Part shown: positions 7,819 to 16,308 of the stretch, in pieces
Layout of the letters: each line of letters opens with the position of its first letter
Position numbering within the stretch: the first letter of the stretch is position 1
Assembly (NCBI RefSeq): GCF_030697375.1
Contig: NZ_JAUYQD010000113.1
Location: 1 to 57,023, forward strand
Length of the DNA stretch: 57,023 bases
From: Rhodoferax sp.
GTDB taxonomy: Bacteria > Pseudomonadota > Gammaproteobacteria > Burkholderiales > Burkholderiaceae_C
Direction: 5' to 3'
The notes under the pieces: model-generated
Seen by the model: the letters and a program-made list of their open reading frames with translations, nothing else
Database searches by the model: none
What the model was told of the DNA's origin: nothing
Made by a program: the position numbers and the translations under genes

Positions 7819-10813
7819 GGTGACGTGTCCCTTCTGGGTCATAAAAAACCGGGCTGCAGACCGTGGCGGGCACATAACGGCCATCCACCAGGGGCGCATA
7901 CACTTTTTGCCCCATGCGCTCCACGCCGGAGCGGACCACCGCCATGGCCACCGAGCGTTGCAAGGTGGGGCTGAAATAGCTGGAGGTGACATGCCCCAGC
8001 ATGGGCACCGGCGGGGGGCTGGCCTGCGCATTGCCGGTCAGCTGCGCCCCTTCGGGCAGCACCAGTTGGGCGTCGTCCGTCAGCAGGCCCACCAGCTGTT
8101 TGCGGTCCGGGCCTGCGGTGTGGCTGCGGCTCAGGGAGCGTCGGCCCAAGAAGTCCTTGCTCTTGGCCACCATGCCGCCCATGCCCAGGTCAAACGGGCT
8201 GATGGAGCCATCGGTGTCCTGGCCCACAATGATGTAGCCCTTCTCGGCCCGCAGCACATGCATGGTCTCCGTGCCGTAGGGAGTGATGCCCTGGTCGGCT
8301 CCGGCGGCCATCAAGGCCTTCCAGACGTGGGCTCCCGAATGGGAGGGCACATTCACCTCAAAAGACAGCTCCCCCGAGAAGCTGATGCGCATGATGCGCG
8401 CACGCACCCCGGCCACGGTGCCGTCGCGGTAGCTCATAAAGGGGAAGGCGGCGGCCGACAGGTCCACGTCCTGGCACACCCGCTCCACCACGGTGCGGCT
8501 CTTGGGCCCCACCACGGCAAAGGTGGACCACTGGTCGGTCACCGTGGTCATGTAGACCTGCATATCGGGCCACTCGGTTTGCACCCAGCGCTCCATCCAG
8601 GTCAAGACCCGCGCCGCGCCGCCGGTGGTGGTGGTCATCAAAAAGTGGTTGTCTCCCAGCCGGGCCGTGACGCCGTCGTCAAACACCATGCCGTTTTCAT
8701 CCAGCATCAGGCCGTAGCGGCATTTGCCCACCTCCAGCTTGAGCCAGGGGTTGGTGTACAGCCAGTTGAGCAGCTTGGCCGCGTCCGGCCCCTGGATATC
8801 GATCTTGCCCAGGGTGGAGGCGTCGAGCATGCCCACGCCCTGGCGCACGGCCAGCACCTCGCGGTGCACCGCCTCGTCCAGCGTCTCTGCGCCCTGGGGG
8901 AAGTACCAGGGACGTTTCCATTGGCCCACGTCTTCAAACAGGGCACCCGCCGCCACATGGCATTCGTGCGGGCTGGTTTTGCGCGCGGGGTCAAATACAT
9001 CGCCCCGCTCCAGCCCGGCCAGGGTGCCAAAACTGATGGGCAGGTAATTGGGCCGGAAAGTGGTGGTGCCGACCTGGTCGATGGGTTTGCACAGGGCGCG
9101 CGCGGCGATGGCCATGCCATTGATATTGCCCAGCTTGCCCTGGTCCGTGCCAAAGCCCATGGCGGTGTAGCGCTTGATGTGCTCAATCGACTCAAAACCC
9201 TCGCGCACCGCCAGTTCGATATCGCTGGCGCCCACATCGTTCTGGTAGTCCACAAAGGCCTTGGCGCGGCGGGACACCGGCGCATCGGTCTCGGCAATCC
9301 AGAAGGCGCTGATGGCTTCCAGCGCAGGCTCCTGCACCTGAAAAACTTGGGGGGCTGCCTTGAACCCGGCCTGGGTGGCGGCCGCCGCGCCGGCACCGCT
9401 GGCCTCGGCCAGGGTGTGGGCCAGCGACCAGGTGGCGTTGCAGGCGCCCACGTTGTACTGCTTGGGCATGGCCAAGCCGGGCTTGAAACACACATCCAGG
9501 GGACTCCACAGCGCCTTGCCACCCGAATGGGAGTACAGGTGGATGGCCGGGTTCCAGCCCCCGGCCATGCCGATGGCGTCACAGGCCAGCTGGCGCTGCT
9601 CACCACTGGCCTTGTCGCCCACCATCTGGCGCACCGTGACCCCCGTGACGACCCCACTGCCCTGGGCCTGCACAGGTACATAACCCCGCAGCACCGTGAT
9701 GCCGGCCTCGTGCGCCTGCTGCACCCGCCCATGCGCCACCGATATGCCGCCACGCACATCCACCACCGTGACCTGCGCGCCGGCGGCTTGCAGCACGCAG
9801 GCGTCGGCATAGGCGCTGTCGTTGTTGGTCAGCAGCACGATGCGCTGGCCGACACACACGCCGTACAGCTGCACATAGTCGGCCATGGCGGACGAGAGCA
9901 TCACGCCGGGCAGGTCGTTGTTGCCAAACACCATGGGCCGTTCGTGGGCCCCGGTGGCCAGCACCACCTGATGGGCGCGCACCCGCCACAAACGCTCTCT
10001 GAAGCCTTGGCGCTCGGCCAGGGGCAAATGGTCGGTCAAAGACTCCCGGATGGTCAAAAAGTTGTGGTCGTGGTAACCAAACACCACACTGCGGCGCAGG
10101 ATGCGCACCTGCGGCATTTGCGCTAGCTCGGCCTCGGCGCTGCGCACCCAGTCGCGCACCGCTTGGCCGTCCACCGTGCCTTGCAGACGGTGGGCAGCGC
10201 CCCCTAAGCAAGGCCCCAGCTCCGCCAGAATGACCCGCGCGCCGCTGCGCCCGGCCGCCAAAGCGGCCGCCAGCCCCGCCACACCGCCACCGGCCACCAG
10301 CACATCGCAATGGATGTTTTGGTGCACATAGCGGTCGGTATCTTCTTCGCTGGGCGCGCTGCCCAGGCCACCGGCCTTGCGGATGAAGCGCTCGTACCAC
10401 ATCCAGGCCTTGGCCGGCCACATAAAGGTCTTGTAATAAAACCCGGCGGGAAACAAGGGGGTGAACCAGCGGTTGATGCTGAACAGTTGTTTGCCCAGGC
10501 TGGGCCAGGGGTTGACGCTGTGGGCCTGCAGCGCCTGGTACAGCTCCACCTCGGGCATCTTGGCGTTGGGGATGGTGTGGCCACCGCTTTCGAGCTGTAC
10601 CAGGGCCGATGGCTCCTCAATGCCGCAGGTCAGGATGCCGCGCGGGCGGTGGTACTTCCAGGACCGAGCAATCACCGTCTCGCCGGCCGCCAGCAGGGCG
10701 CTGGCCAGCGTGTCCCCGGCAAAGCCGCTGTAGACGCGGCCATTGAACTGGAAGGCCAGGCTACGGGAGCGGTCCAGGCGTTCGCCGCCTTGGGGAATGC
10801 GCACTGCACTCAT
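7811..10813 (-). CDS. soxA: Sarcosine oxidase, alpha subunit
   Basis: The 1000-residue protein matches the large SoxA subunit in full length. In order: an N-terminal Fer2-like domain (SGFAGDTLASALLAAG and CGIEEPSALVQ, residues ~25-75), an NAD-binding Rossmann domain with DVLVAGGGVAGLAAALAAG near residue 170, and a C-terminal GcvT-type folate-binding domain (about residues 600-990, including the GELSFEVNVPS region). The GcvT part captures the oxidised methyl group as 5,10-methylene-THF. The start overlaps the stop of soxD (ATGA) and the end overlaps soxG, so soxBDAG is a tight operon. Confidence 0.96.
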   Translation of the reverse strand: MSAVRIPQGGERLDRSRSLAFQFNGRVYSGFAGDTLASALLAAGETVIARSWKYHRPRGILTCGIEEPSALVQLESGGHTIPNAKMPEVELYQALQAHSVNPWPSLGKQLFSINRWFTPLFPAGFYYKTFMWPAKAWMWYERFIRKAGGLGSAPSEEDTDRYVHQNIHCDVLVAGGGVAGLAAALAAGRSGARVILAELGPCLGGAAHRLQGTVDGQAVRDWVRSAEAELAQMPQVRILRRSVVFGYHDHNFLTIRESLTDHLPLAERQGFRERLWRVRAHQVVLATGAHERPMVFGNNDLPGVMLSSAMADYVQLYGVCVGQRIVLLTNNDSAYADACVLQAAGAQVTVVDVRGGISVAHGRVQQAHEAGITVLRGYVPVQAQGSGVVTGVTVRQMVGDKASGEQRQLACDAIGMAGGWNPAIHLYSHSGGKALWSPLDVCFKPGLAMPKQYNVGACNATWSLAHTLAEASGAGAAAATQAGFKAAPQVFQVQEPALEAISAFWIAETDAPVSRRAKAFVDYQNDVGASDIELAVREGFESIEHIKRYTAMGFGTDQGKLGNINGMAIAARALCKPIDQVGTTTFRPNYLPISFGTLAGLERGDVFDPARKTSPHECHVAAGALFEDVGQWKRPWYFPQGAETLDEAVHREVLAVRQGVGMLDASTLGKIDIQGPDAAKLLNWLYTNPWLKLEVGKCRYGLMLDENGMVFDDGVTARLGDNHFLMTTTTGGAARVLTWMERWVQTEWPDMQVYMTTVTDQWSTFAVVGPKSRTVVERVCQDVDLSAAAFPFMSYRDGTVAGVRARIMRISFSGELSFEVNVPSHSGAHVWKALMAAGADQGITPYGTETMHVLRAEKGYIIVGQDTDGSISPFDLGMGGMVAKSKDFLGRRSLSRSHTAGPDRKQLVGLLTDDAQLVLPEGAQLTGNAQASPPPVPMLGHVTSSYFSPTLQRSVAMAVVRSGVERMGQKVYAPLVDGRYVPATVCSPVFYDPEGTRHHV

Positions 10814-11121
10814 GCGACATCTCCCTGGGCCGCTGGCCCCTGCTTCGCGGGCGCATCGGGGTCTTCACCCGGCTTGTAGAACTTGCTGAACACATAACTC
10901 ACGGTGTTGCGCTCGGCATTGAACCAGCGCCGGCAGCCCTGGGAATGCAGCCACTGCTCCCGGTGCAGGCCCTTGGGGTTTTTGCGCATGAAAAGGTAGT
11001 CGCCCCACTGCGCATCACTCAGCGCATCGGTGTCCAGGGGGCGGGCAATATGGGCTTCGCCACCACAGCTGAACTCGCTCTCAGCTCGGGGGCCGCACCA
11101 GGGGCAGGTGATTTGTAGCAT
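10810..11121 (-). CDS. soxD: Sarcosine oxidase, delta subunit
   Basis: The 103-residue protein begins MLQITCPWCGPRAESEFSCG and has the SoxD zinc-binding cysteines (CPWCG at residues 6-10, with further C19). The family block DYLFMRKNPKGLHREQWLHS followed by GCRRWFNAERNT is present. The small subunit bridges alpha and beta in the heterotetramer. It begins 8 bases after the soxB stop and overlaps soxA by 4 bases. The C-terminal tail (KPGEDPDAPAKQGPAAQG) is disordered and variable in the family. Confidence 0.95.
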   Translation of the reverse strand: MLQITCPWCGPRAESEFSCGGEAHIARPLDTDALSDAQWGDYLFMRKNPKGLHREQWLHSQGCRRWFNAERNTVSYVFSKFYKPGEDPDAPAKQGPAAQGDVA

Positions 11122-11129
11122 AGGGGTGT

Positions 11130-12380
11130 TTAGTGGGCCACACCGGCCGCGCCGTGTTCGTCGATCAGGTGGCCGGAGGTGAAACGGTTGATGGAAAAAG
11201 CCGCGTTCAGGGCATGCGGCGCGTCGTTCGCCATGGTGTGCGCCATGACCCAGCCGGACCCCGGCGTGGCCTTGAAGCCGCCGGTGCCCCAGCCGCAGTT
11301 GAAATACAGGCCCTGGATATGGGTCTTGGAGATGATGGGGCAGGCGTCCGGTGCCACGTCCACAATACCGCCCCACTGCCGGTTCATGCGCACCCGGCGG
11401 AAGATGGGAAACAGCTCGCAAATGGCCTGCAAGGTGTGTTCGATCACGGGGAAGCTGCCGCGCTGGCCGTAGCCCAGGTAGCTGTCGATGCCCGCGCCAA
11501 TCACCAGGTCGCCCTTGTCGGACTGGCTGACATAGGCATGGATGGCATTGGACATCACCACGGTGTGCAAAATCGGCTTGAGCGGCTCGGACACCAGGGC
11601 TTGCAAGGGGTGGCTCTCCAGCGGCAGCCGGATGCCCGCCATGTCGGCCAGCACCGTGCTGTGGCCGGCCGACACGATGCCGATTTTTTTGCTCTTGATG
11701 GTGCCGCGTGTGGTCTCCACCCCCACCACCTGGCCGCCTTCGCGCTGGATGCCGATCACCTCGCAGTTTTGCAAAATATCCACGCCCAGGCGGTCCGCCG
11801 CCCGGGCAAAGCCCCAGGCAATGGCGTCGTGCCGTGCCACGCCGCCACGCGGCTGGAATGAGGCCCCCATCACCGGGTAACGCAGGCTGGCCGAGGTGTT
11901 CATGATGGGCACCATGGCCTTGATCTGCGCCGGTGTCAGCACCAGCCCGTCCACGCCATTGAGGCGGTTGGCATTCACGCGGCGGTTGATGTCGCGCATG
12001 TCTTGCAGCGAATGCCCCACGTTCATCACGCCGCGCTGGCTGAACATGGTGTTGTAGTTGAGCTCCTGCGACAAGCCTTCCCATAGCTGCAGGGCTTTTT
12101 CGTAGAGGTGGGTGGCGTCGTCCCAGAGGTAGTTGGACCGCACGATGGTGGTGTTGCGCGCCGTGTTGCCGCCGCCCAGCCAGCCCCGCTCGACCACGGC
12201 GATGTTGCGCATGCCGTGCTCCTTGGCCAGGTAATAGGCGGTGGCCAGCCCATGCCCGCCGCCGCCCACAATGATGGCGTCGTAGCTGCGTTGGGGTGCA
12301 GGACTGCGCCACTGCTTTTGCCAGTTCTCGTGGTAAGACATGGCATTGCGGGCGAGCGAAAAAATGGAAAAATGACTCAC
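11130..12380 (-). CDS. soxB: Sarcosine oxidase, beta subunit
   Basis: The 416-residue FAD subunit has the DAO-family dinucleotide motif YDAIIVGGGGHGLATAYYLA and the SoxB signatures RGWLGGGNTARNTTIVRSNY and FSQRGVMNVGHS. It carries the flavin site where sarcosine is oxidised. I chose GTG at 12380 (reading VSHFSIFSLARN) because family members start at this segment and AAGGG lies 8 bases upstream. ATG at 12410 would add ten residues and overlap sdaA by 11 bases. It follows sdaA in the same direction. Confidence 0.94.
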   Translation of the reverse strand: MSHFSIFSLARNAMSYHENWQKQWRSPAPQRSYDAIIVGGGGHGLATAYYLAKEHGMRNIAVVERGWLGGGNTARNTTIVRSNYLWDDATHLYEKALQLWEGLSQELNYNTMFSQRGVMNVGHSLQDMRDINRRVNANRLNGVDGLVLTPAQIKAMVPIMNTSASLRYPVMGASFQPRGGVARHDAIAWGFARAADRLGVDILQNCEVIGIQREGGQVVGVETTRGTIKSKKIGIVSAGHSTVLADMAGIRLPLESHPLQALVSEPLKPILHTVVMSNAIHAYVSQSDKGDLVIGAGIDSYLGYGQRGSFPVIEHTLQAICELFPIFRRVRMNRQWGGIVDVAPDACPIISKTHIQGLYFNCGWGTGGFKATPGSGWVMAHTMANDAPHALNAAFSINRFTSGHLIDEHGAAGVAH

Positions 12381-12399
12381 ATCAGGCCCTTGTCCGTTG

Positions 12400-13791
12400 T
12401 CAACACTCAATCACGTTCACGGCCAAACCGCCGCGACTCGTCTCTTTGTATTTCGTCATCATGTCGCGCCCGGTGTCGCGCATGGTCTTGATCACCTGGT
12501 CCAGCGACACAAAGTGGGTTCCGTCGCCGCGCAAGGCCATGCGTGCCGCATTCAAGGCCTTGACCGAGCCCATGGCATTGCGCTCGATGCAGGGAATCTG
12601 CACCCGCCCGCCCACCGGGTCACAGGTCAGCCCCAGGTTGTGCTCCATGCCAATCTCCGCGGCGTTTTCAATCTGTTTGGGGGTGCCGCCCAAGACCGCC
12701 GCCAGCCCCCCCGCCGCCATGGAGCAGGCCACGCCCACCTCGCCCTGGCAGCCCACCTCGGCGCCGCTGATGGAGGCGTTTTCCTTGTAGAGCAGGCCGA
12801 TGGCGCCGGCTGTCAGCAAGAAGTCGCGGATGCCTTGTGGGGAGGCACCCGGACAGAAGCGGTCGTAATAGTGCATCACCGCCGGCACGATGCCGGCCGC
12901 CCCATTGGTGGGCGCGGTGACGACGCGCCCACCGACGGCGTTTTCTTCGTTGACCGCCATGGCGTACAAGTTGACAAAATCCAGCGTGGTCAATTGGTCC
13001 TTCAAAGACGCCTCGGGGCGGGAGTTCAGCGTGCGGTGCAACTCGGCGGCGCGGCGCTTGACCCGCATCCCGCCGGGCAAATGCCCCTCCGTTTTGCAGC
13101 CCCGGTCCACGCAGGCCTTCATGGCGTCCCAAATCTGGTCCAGGCCCGCGTCCAGCTCGGCGTCGGTGCGCCAGGCGTGTTCGTTGGTGCGCATCACCTG
13201 GGCGATGGACAAACCGGTCTGCGCCGTGATGGCCAAGAGCGCATTGGCGCTGGAAAAAGGGTGCGCCAACACGGTGGGGTCCACCACAAAATGGGGCTGA
13301 TCCTTGGATGCGTCCGCCTCCTCCTGCGACACCACAAAACCACCCCCCACCGAAAAATAGCGGCGCTCCTCCAGCACGGCCCCGTCCTCCGAAAACGCGC
13401 AAAAGCGCACCCCGTTGGAGTGAAAGGGCAAGGACTCGCGGCGCAAAAACAGCAGGTCCGTGCGTTCATGGAACGCCACCCGCTGCATGCCGTCCACCAA
13501 CACGCTGGCCTGGGCGCGTATTTGCTGGAGCCGCGCGGCTATGCTGTCGGGGTCCACGCTGTCGGGCATGCAACCCTCCAGCCCCAGCAGGATGGCGGTG
13601 TCCGTGCCGTGCCCCTTGCCCGTGGCGCCCAGGGAGCCGTACAGCTTGACTTCAATACGGGTGGTGTGTTCCAGCACCCCAGACTTGCCCAGGCGGCGCG
13701 CAAACAGGGCCGCCGCTTTCATCGGCCCCACGGTGTGTGATGAGGACGGACCGATGCCGATCTTGAAAAGGTCAAAGACGCTGAGTGCCAT
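12400..13791 (-). CDS. sdaA: L-serine dehydratase (ammonia-lyase), iron-sulfur type
   Basis: The 463-residue single-chain SdaA begins with MALSVFDLFKIGIGPSSSHTVGP, the conserved beta-domain opening. It carries the cluster region GLTCDPVGGRVQIPCIERNAMG with cysteines that bind the [4Fe-4S] group, and a third Cys region before it. It converts serine to pyruvate and ammonia. Placed between glyA and soxB, it lets glycine carbon derived from sarcosine, after GlyA adds a methylene-THF carbon, enter central metabolism as pyruvate. The glyA stop lies 17 bases upstream. Confidence 0.95.
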   Translation of the reverse strand: MALSVFDLFKIGIGPSSSHTVGPMKAAALFARRLGKSGVLEHTTRIEVKLYGSLGATGKGHGTDTAILLGLEGCMPDSVDPDSIAARLQQIRAQASVLVDGMQRVAFHERTDLLFLRRESLPFHSNGVRFCAFSEDGAVLEERRYFSVGGGFVVSQEEADASKDQPHFVVDPTVLAHPFSSANALLAITAQTGLSIAQVMRTNEHAWRTDAELDAGLDQIWDAMKACVDRGCKTEGHLPGGMRVKRRAAELHRTLNSRPEASLKDQLTTLDFVNLYAMAVNEENAVGGRVVTAPTNGAAGIVPAVMHYYDRFCPGASPQGIRDFLLTAGAIGLLYKENASISGAEVGCQGEVGVACSMAAGGLAAVLGGTPKQIENAAEIGMEHNLGLTCDPVGGRVQIPCIERNAMGSVKALNAARMALRGDGTHFVSLDQVIKTMRDTGRDMMTKYKETSRGGLAVNVIEC

Positions 13792-13808
13792 GGAGCGGCT
13801 TCAGGAGT

Positions 13809-15059
13809 TCAGGCCGGTGCGGGGAACCGGCGGCACAGCGCCACAATGCGCTCACTCACCTCTTGCTCCACCGCCGCATCACCCAGGTGGTCCAGCACGT
13901 CGCACATGGCCGTGGCCACCTGGCGGCATTCCTCCACACCGAAGCCACGGGTGGTGATGGCCGGGGTGCCCACCCGGATGCCGCTGGTAACAAAGGGCGA
14001 CTGCGGATCGTTGGGCACCGAATTCTTGTTCACCGTGATGTGGGCGCGGCCCAGTGCGGCGTCGGCGTCCTTGCCGGTCAGCCCCTTGGCGATCAGGCTG
14101 ACCATCATCAGGTGGTTGTCGGTCCCGCCCGACACAATATCAAAGCCACGCGCCATGAACACCGCCGCCATGGCGCGGGCGTTGTCAATCACCTGCTGCT
14201 GGTAGCTGCGAAACTCCGGCTGCAAGGCCTCCAAAAAGGCCACGGCCTTGGCCGCGATCACATGCATCAAGGGGCCGCCCTGGATTCCGGGGAACACCAT
14301 GGCGTTGAGCTTTTTCTCGATCTCGGGATTGGCGCGGCACAGAATCAGGCCGCCGCGCGGTCCGCGCAGGGTCTTGTGGGTGGTGGTGGTGACCACATCG
14401 GCAAACGGTACCGGATTGGGGTAAAGCCCGGCCGCCACCAGACCGGCCACATGGGCCATGTCCACCAGCAAGAGTGCGCCCACCTGGTCGCAAATGGCCC
14501 GAAAGCGGGCAAAGTCCAGGTGGCGGCTGTAGGCGGAAAAACCGGCAACAATCATTTTGGGGCGCACCGCCAAGGCCTGGGCTTGCAGCGCGTCGTAATC
14601 GATCAGCCCGGTGCGGGTGTCAATGCCGTACTGCTCGGCGTGGTAGAACTTGCCCGAGAAGCTGACCTTGGCACCATGGGTCAGGTGCCCGCCATGGGCC
14701 AGGCTCATGCCCAGCAGCGTGTCGCCCGGCTGCAGCAGGGCCATGTACACCGCCGCATTGGCACTGGAGCCCGAATGGGGCTGCACATTGGCCCAAGCCG
14801 CGCCAAACAGTTGCTTGGCCCGCTCGATGGCCAGCGTTTCGGCCACATCCACGTATTCACAGCCGCCGTAGTAACGCTTGCCGGGGTACCCTTCCGCATA
14901 TTTATTGGTCAGCACGCTGCCCTGCGCTTGCATGACGCGGGGGCTGGTGTAGTTCTCGGAGGCGATCAGCTCCAGGTGGTCCTGCTGGCGGCGAACCTCG
15001 GCTGCGATGGCAGCCCCCAGCTCTGGATCGAATTCATGCAGTGGTGTCATCAAGCCCAT
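13809..15059 (-). CDS. glyA: Serine hydroxymethyltransferase
   Basis: A 416-residue full-length PLP enzyme. The PLP lysine lies in VVTTTTHKTLRGPRGG. The N-terminal HLELIASENYTSPRVMQAQGS and YAEGYPGKRYYGGCEYVD blocks are conserved. It combines glycine with 5,10-methylene-THF to give serine, using both products of sarcosine oxidase. The start at 15059 has AAGGTG four bases upstream. This copy is dedicated to the sox operon by position. A second housekeeping glyA elsewhere is likely but not visible. Confidence 0.96.
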   Translation of the reverse strand: MGLMTPLHEFDPELGAAIAAEVRRQQDHLELIASENYTSPRVMQAQGSVLTNKYAEGYPGKRYYGGCEYVDVAETLAIERAKQLFGAAWANVQPHSGSSANAAVYMALLQPGDTLLGMSLAHGGHLTHGAKVSFSGKFYHAEQYGIDTRTGLIDYDALQAQALAVRPKMIVAGFSAYSRHLDFARFRAICDQVGALLLVDMAHVAGLVAAGLYPNPVPFADVVTTTTHKTLRGPRGGLILCRANPEIEKKLNAMVFPGIQGGPLMHVIAAKAVAFLEALQPEFRSYQQQVIDNARAMAAVFMARGFDIVSGGTDNHLMMVSLIAKGLTGKDADAALGRAHITVNKNSVPNDPQSPFVTSGIRVGTPAITTRGFGVEECRQVATAMCDVLDHLGDAAVEQEVSERIVALCRRFPAPA

Positions 15060-15206
15060 ATTTCACCTTGTGTTGTGCACTTGCCAACACGCGAACCCCG
15101 GTGGTTCAAGGTGCGCGGCAAGCGTTGTTCCTGTGCCTGCATTGTGGAGAGACAGCCGTGTCTTAGTGTCCGCATTACGACGCCCGACATGCTGTTCGCG
15201 ACAATC

Positions 15207-16061
15207 TCAAAGGGGCGAATGCCGCTGCGCCGCCTGGACCGTGTTGTAAACCAGCATGGTCACGGTCATGGGCCCCACCCCTCCTGGCACGGGTGTGATG
15301 TAAGACGCCTTTTGCCGCACGCCTTCAAAATCCACATCGCCCACCAGGCGCCCGTCGGGCAGGCGGTTGATGCCCACGTCGATCACCACTGCGCCGGTGC
15401 GCACCATCTGCGGCACGATCAGGTTAGGGCGTCCCGCTGCCACCACCAAAATATCGGCCAGGATGGTGAACTGGGCCAGGTCCCGCGTCTTGGCGTGGCA
15501 GATACACACCGTGGCGTCTTTTTGCATCAGCATCAAGGCCATGGGCTTGCCCACGATATTGCTCGCGCCCACCACCACCACGTTTTGCCCCTCGACCGGG
15601 ATACCTTCGTGTTCCAGCATTTTTTGCACCCCGTAGGGTGTGCAGGGCGGAAAGACCGTTTCGCCCTGCACCAGGGCGCCCACGTTGTACAGATGGAAAC
15701 CGTCCACATCCTTGTCGCTGGAGATTGCCCCCAGCACGCGCCGGGCGTCAAAATGGGCAGGCAGCGGCAGTTGCACCAAAATGCCATGCACCGTCGGGTC
15801 CGCGTTCAAGCGCAGGATCTCGGCCTCGACGACGCTGCCCGGTGTCTCGGCGTCAAAGCTGTACACCGTGGACTTGAGCCCCACCTCGGCACAGGCCTTG
15901 GTTTTGTTGGCGACATACACCTTGGAGGCCGCGTTGTCCCCCACCATGATCACGGCCAGTCCAGGCACCACGCCCCGCGTGGCCAGGGCTTGCACCTGCG
16001 CCCGGCATTCCTCCCGAACCTGGCGCGCTACCGCGTGCCCATCGATTATTTTTGCGACCAT
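15207..16061 (-). CDS. folD: Methylene-THF dehydrogenase / methenyl-THF cyclohydrolase
   Basis: The 284-residue FolD shows the catalytic Lys region YVANKTKACAEVG, the QLPLP motif, DKDVDGFH, the NADP-binding GASNIVGKPMALML stretch and the terminal TPVPGGVGPMTVTML block. It oxidises 5,10-methylene-THF to 10-formyl-THF in the cytoplasm. It opens the minus-strand sox run, 147 bases before glyA, and is divergent from the MttB-family gene. It therefore links methylene-THF from sarcosine and from the methyl branch to PurU. Confidence 0.96.
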   Translation of the reverse strand: MVAKIIDGHAVARQVREECRAQVQALATRGVVPGLAVIMVGDNAASKVYVANKTKACAEVGLKSTVYSFDAETPGSVVEAEILRLNADPTVHGILVQLPLPAHFDARRVLGAISSDKDVDGFHLYNVGALVQGETVFPPCTPYGVQKMLEHEGIPVEGQNVVVVGASNIVGKPMALMLMQKDATVCICHAKTRDLAQFTILADILVVAAGRPNLIVPQMVRTGAVVIDVGINRLPDGRLVGDVDFEGVRQKASYITPVPGGVGPMTVTMLVYNTVQAAQRHSPL

Positions 16062-16308
16062 GAATCTTCCTGTGTGTCAGCGTTGGTTGAACTGGGCGAA
16101 TCCTAGACCGCATGCCCCGCCGCCCATGGCCACCAAAACGACTGCCGTGAACCCAGGTGCGACATGCCATCGGAACGGCCCGGCCAAAGGCTTGGCGTGG
16201 GCACACAAATGGGCGTCGCTTGCGGACCAGAATGGACCCAGGTGCTTGCCCATACTGTCGCTACTTCAGGCCATTTTTGCCGCCTGACCATTGCTCTGGA
16301 GACACCGT
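16062..16308. promoter_or_regulatory. Divergent folD / mttB-type promoter region
   Basis: The 247-base divergent spacer must hold promoters for folD (minus) and the MttB-family gene (plus). Two 13-base segments, TGAACCCAGGTGC (16148-16160) and TGGACCCAGGTGC (16233-16245), differ at one position and lie 85 bases apart. They are candidate regulator half-sites. No confident -35/-10 pair is visible, which suggests activator-dependent promoters. A ribosome site (GGAG) precedes the ATG at 16309. Confidence 0.45.

Noticed and set aside
7310..10126. Very long open frame (938 codons) antisense to soxA/soxG
   Set aside because: It mirrors well-supported soxA and soxG; the translation is rich in His, Gly and Gln with no family motif, as expected from the complement of high-GC coding sequence.
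10810..12312. 500-codon minus-strand frame joining soxD to sequence inside soxB
   Set aside because: Only the last 103 codons (soxD) have family sequence; the upstream part is soxB read in the wrong frame.
15060..15206. Glycine riboswitch upstream of glyA, or cobalamin riboswitch upstream of the corrinoid genes
   Set aside because: Neither this spacer nor 36678-36979 shows a recognisable conserved core or B12 box; inspection by eye only.
13785..16106. 773-codon plus-strand frame across glyA and folD
   Set aside because: It is antisense to two enzymes with intact motifs and has no recognisable domain.
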